From contig JBOIEE010000065.1 in NCBI GenBank assembly GCA_050740975.1, forward strand, positions 1-7,352: a stretch of DNA of 7,352 nucleotides, read 5' to 3'. Below, piece after piece: positions 5,567 through 7,352 of this stretch. The DNA is from JBOHHR01 sp050740975. GTDB taxonomy: Bacteria; Pseudomonadota; Gammaproteobacteria; JBOHHR01. The first letter of the stretch is position 1. Each line of letters opens with the position of its first letter. The translations under genes were made by a program, and so were the position numbers. The notes under the pieces were generated by a model. It was given only the letters and a program-made list of their open reading frames with translations. It was not told the origin of the DNA and made no database searches.

Positions 5567-6016
5567 ATGTCGAGTATTCGAACGGCCATCTCTATTGACC
5601 AACCCATTGATCGGGTGTTTGAGTTCGTAACCACCGCATCCAATTGCCCCAAGTGGCACGTTTCTTCGTGGACGGGTACCATTGGCCACCCGTTACAGCC
5701 GGGAGAGCATGTCACGGAAGAGTTCTCGCTTGGCGGCCGTCATGGGCGGATCCACTGGATCGTGCGCGAAAGCCGCCCGCCGCGACGCTGGGTCATTAGC
5801 GGCAAATCCGATGACGGGGGCACAGCGACGATCACCTATACCCTCACACCGGAATCGCAGGGAACCCGACTCAAACGCCAGTTTGTTCATCACATACCCG
5901 CGTTATTCGGAGCACCAGGAGGCTTCCTGTCATTCGAATATCGCCTGCAGGCGGAGTCCGCCGAGTCGCTGCGACGTCTTAAACGGATCCTCGAAACAGG
6001 TGCCGTCGAGGATTGA
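5567..6016 (+). CDS. SRPBCC-fold (START/Bet v 1-like) protein, polyketide-cyclase/dehydrase-like
   Basis: A 149-residue protein with the helix-grip layout of the SRPBCC superfamily. The N-terminal strand SIRTAISIDQPIDRVFEFVT is followed by the Trp-rich PKWHVSSWTG segment, a run of beta strands (VTEEFSLGG, RIHWIVRES, RRWVISGK, TATITYTLTP), and a long C-terminal helix (ESAESLRRLKRILETG). Proteins of this type are usually cytoplasmic and bind hydrophobic ligands in a deep pocket; many have no known ligand. GGAGG lies well placed before the ATG at 5567. It starts 49 bases after the previous gene in the same direction, so co-transcription with the 92-residue protein is plausible. Nothing here identifies its ligand. 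Confidence 0.85.
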   Translation: MSSIRTAISIDQPIDRVFEFVTTASNCPKWHVSSWTGTIGHPLQPGEHVTEEFSLGGRHGRIHWIVRESRPPRRWVISGKSDDGGTATITYTLTPESQGTRLKRQFVHHIPALFGAPGGFLSFEYRLQAESAESLRRLKRILETGAVED

Positions 6017-6026
6017 CTGCCATAAA

Positions 6027-6056
6027 GCCTTAATCGGGTAAGGCGGCTAAAGAGCC
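6027..6056 (+). other. Two adjacent small hairpins after the SRPBCC gene
   Basis: GCCTTA-ATCGGG-TAAGGC (6027-6044) is directly followed by GGCT-AAAG-AGCC (6045-6056). Both are perfect stems, but no T-tract follows, so a classical intrinsic terminator is not supported. The rest of 6057-6214 holds nothing I recognise in either strand; a short frame around 6064-6134 resembles no family I know. Confidence 0.4.
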
Positions 6057-6214
6057 TGTCTCTCATGCGGCGATCCATTCTGGGCTTCGCGGCAAACGCG
6101 CGTCTGCAACCTAAGACGGTCGGCGGTTTCTGACCTTCCGTCCGCTGCGTCGGTGGTGTTAGGAGAGCCCGAACCACGGTCAGCAACAAACAGCACGACG
6201 GGATCGATCAAAAC

Positions 6215-6301
6215 ATGTTTCAACGCTCGATCTGGGATGTACGCTTGACGTTACGGGCCGATCCCACGATCATTGCATCTGAACGTGACCAAACTGATTA
6301 A
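6215..6301 (+). CDS. Possible 28-codon leader ORF before the Cys-rich gene
   Basis: ATG at 6215 opens a frame, MFQRSIWDVRL and on, ending at TAA 6299-6301, three bases before the ATG at 6305. The downstream gene has no good Shine-Dalgarno of its own, so reinitiation from this small frame would explain its translation. Its own ribosome-binding site is weak (GGGAT about 11 bases upstream), and short frames arise by chance. It also spans the putative promoter below; if that promoter is real, this ORF is not on the same transcript. Confidence 0.25.
   Translation: MFQRSIWDVRLTLRADPTIIASERDQTD
6245..6273 (+). promoter_or_regulatory. Weak candidate promoter for the Cys-rich/efflux genes
   Basis: TTGACG at 6245-6250 has a 5/6 -35 match. 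A 17-base spacer leads to GATCAT at 6268-6273, a poor -10. No MerR-type long-spacer operator or other recognised metal-response palindrome is visible, so metal control cannot be read from this region. Confidence 0.25.
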
Positions 6302-6304
6302 GCC

Positions 6305-6733
6305 ATGTCTTTGGTTCGCAGCACCACCGCGCGGCGCCTTTTCGCAGCGCTCTTTCTGTTAAACGGGCTCCTGTCGCAGCTGCAAACCCTGTTTGCCTGC
6401 GAGTTGCTGGAGGGCCGGCCACGCACGGTTTGTTGCTGTGCTGATCCGGTGAGCGACGGTTGCCAAATGGGTGGAGGCTGTAAGGTCCACGATGGGGTTC
6501 CCAGCAGCGAGGACTGTTGTCAGGTTTTCATCGGTGAACGTTCCGACGCCGCGAGGGCGGTCGCACCCGGCGCTCAGGCCGGAATGCTCGACCCACTTCA
6601 ACTACCGACGTTTTCCCTGCCCAGCGCCACCGTCGAGTTAGGGGCAAGCATCACTACGCGACAGCCTAGCATCGCGCCCTCATACCGCAAGGCAAATAAT
6701 ACCTACCTCATAACAAACCGGCTTCGTATCTAA
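6305..6733 (+). CDS. Cys-rich exported protein preceding a metal-efflux operon
   Basis: A 142-residue protein. The N-terminus MSLVRSTTARRLFAALFLL has an Arg-rich n-region and a hydrophobic core to about residue 31, consistent with a signal peptide or signal anchor. Right after it come eight cysteines within about 40 residues: Cys32, the triplet 43-45, Cys53, Cys59 and the pair 71-72, with Met55 and His62 among them. This cluster could bind soft metals such as Cu(I) or Ag(I). The C-terminal half is Pro/Ser/Ala-rich and probably disordered. It lies directly upstream of a TolC-family efflux gene in the same orientation, which supports a periplasmic metal-handling role by context. I do not recognise a named family. 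The start lacks a good Shine-Dalgarno. Confidence 0.75.
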   Translation: MSLVRSTTARRLFAALFLLNGLLSQLQTLFACELLEGRPRTVCCCADPVSDGCQMGGGCKVHDGVPSSEDCCQVFIGERSDAARAVAPGAQAGMLDPLQLPTFSLPSATVELGASITTRQPSIAPSYRKANNTYLITNRLRI

Positions 6734-6735
6734 GT

Positions 6736-6810
6736 AACACCTCCGGATCGTTCCCCAACGCCTGCTCGCCGCGCCTTTAGAGCACGGCAAATCACTCTCC
6801 CGGAGGTGTT
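6736..6810 (+). promoter_or_regulatory. Stem sequestering the efflux gene's ribosome-binding site
   Basis: AACACCTCCGG at 6736-6746 is the perfect reverse complement of CCGGAGGTGTT at 6800-6810. The right arm contains the Shine-Dalgarno GGAGG just before the ATG at 6813. The left arm starts two bases after the TAA (6731-6733) of the Cys-rich gene, so a ribosome finishing that gene would cover the left arm and free the downstream site. The 53-base loop can form a small inner stem (TGCTC 6763-6767 / GAGCA 6780-6784). Translational coupling is the likely effect; a ligand- or temperature-responsive switch is possible. Confidence 0.65.
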
Positions 6811-6812
6811 TC

Positions 6813-7352
6813 ATGTATCAGATCTGCACGCCAGCTCAACACGCCGGTCTCCCGGCGCTGCTCTGCGTCGCGGCGTTTTCCTTATCACTAGCCGCCGAGG
6901 AAAACCCGTTTACGGGTCCAAAGCCGCTCGATACCCGTCCGTACCTGGGGATAGCTAAAACCAGGGATGCTGAAACGGAAGAAGCGTTCTTGATGGACGA
7001 AGCCTTGAATCTGGAGCAGGTCCTGGCCTACGCCCAAGAGCGCAACCCAGTTATCAAGGCGGGAGAGAGTCGCTTACTGGCCGCTCAGAAAGCGCCTACC
7101 CAGGCCTCGGCCTACGAGGATCCCATGTTGTCCTGGGAGAGCTGGAATGCTCCTGATAACTTCCGCCTCAATGAGGCGAATAACAATATCTTCCGCCTCT
7201 CTCAAAAGATCCCCTTTCCGGGCAAGCTCCGCTTAAAAGGTGAGATCGCCTCCAAGGAGGCAGAGAGGATGGAGGCGGGGCTAAGGGCTACAGAGATCGA
7301 CACCGTAGCCCAGCTAAAACAAGCCTATTACGATCTCTGGTTGGTCTACCGG
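6813..7352 (+). CDS. TolC-family outer-membrane efflux protein, heavy-metal RND type (partial, 5' end)
   Basis: The frame is open for 180 codons from ATG 6813 to the window edge, so the gene is cut off. CGGAGG lies seven bases upstream of the start. Residues about 1-28 form a signal peptide ending near SLAA. Then come the first helical repeat of an outer-membrane efflux protein (LNLEQVLAYAQERNPVIKAG, then a long Ala-rich helix), the strand region DPMLSWES, and the family-typical QKIPFPGKLRLKGEIA followed by a second long helix. The 'PFPGKLRL' form is common in the CzcC/CusC-like components of metal RND pumps. Such proteins trimerise into the outer-membrane channel that completes a tripartite pump with a periplasmic adaptor and an inner-membrane RND transporter, which would be expected just beyond 7352. 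The metal cannot be told from this part. Confidence 0.88.
   Translation, partial: MYQICTPAQHAGLPALLCVAAFSLSLAAEENPFTGPKPLDTRPYLGIAKTRDAETEEAFLMDEALNLEQVLAYAQERNPVIKAGESRLLAAQKAPTQASAYEDPMLSWESWNAPDNFRLNEANNNIFRLSQKIPFPGKLRLKGEIASKEAERMEAGLRATEIDTVAQLKQAYYDLWLVYR

Noticed and set aside
6057..6214. Insertion-sequence end or transposase relic between the SRPBCC and Cys-rich genes
   Set aside because: Short arginine-rich frames exist on both strands, but none matches a transposase motif and no terminal inverted repeats were found.

Overview
The window reads like a high-GC proteobacterial chromosome, most likely gammaproteobacterial. The pointers are an ECF sigma/RskA-type anti-sigma pair, a Gram-negative lipoprotein hydrolase, a TolC-type outer-membrane metal-efflux protein, and Shine-Dalgarno-led genes with ATG or GTG starts. 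No rRNA, tRNA, CRISPR array or intact transposase gene was seen. The taxonomic guess is inference only.

Layout. 202-1614 (minus strand) is a two-gene unit, ECF sigma factor then membrane anti-sigma factor, joined by an ATGA overlap. The sigma gene carries a one-base frameshift near 1312-1323. 1615-2356 is a decayed stretch with a weak IS21-transposase-like remnant and a clear 5' fragment of a long-chain fatty-acid CoA ligase gene. 2357-2938 (plus) is a TetR/AcrR repressor behind a good sigma-70-type promoter with an embedded palindrome. 3032-3649 is a conserved-looking exported, C-terminally anchored protein whose frame is interrupted by a TAG codon exactly at the signal-peptide junction. 3686-3943 is a small unknown gene. 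3944-4280 has no gene, but holds a long inverted repeat and a strong intrinsic terminator. 4281-5141 is a secreted lipoprotein alpha/beta hydrolase of the PHB-depolymerase/feruloyl-esterase type. 5239-5517 is a small beta-rich unknown protein and 5567-6016 an SRPBCC-fold protein. 6305-6733 is a Cys-rich exported protein and 6813-7352 the start of a TolC-family outer-membrane efflux protein that runs off the window. The ribosome-binding site of the last gene is covered by an 11-bp perfect stem whose other arm begins two bases after the upstream stop codon.

How it fits together. There is no single obvious pathway. The left half shows gene decay: a frameshift, a truncation, an insertion-sequence-like trace and a nonsense codon within about 2 kb. 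The right end looks like the start of a heavy-metal (probably copper/silver or Co/Zn/Cd) RND efflux operon, led by a thiol-rich exported protein that may bind the metal and whose translation may be coupled to the efflux gene. The most checkable unusual signals are the amber codon at the signal-peptide cleavage site, the SD-sequestering stem at the efflux operon, and the terminator lying just ahead of the lipoprotein hydrolase start codon.
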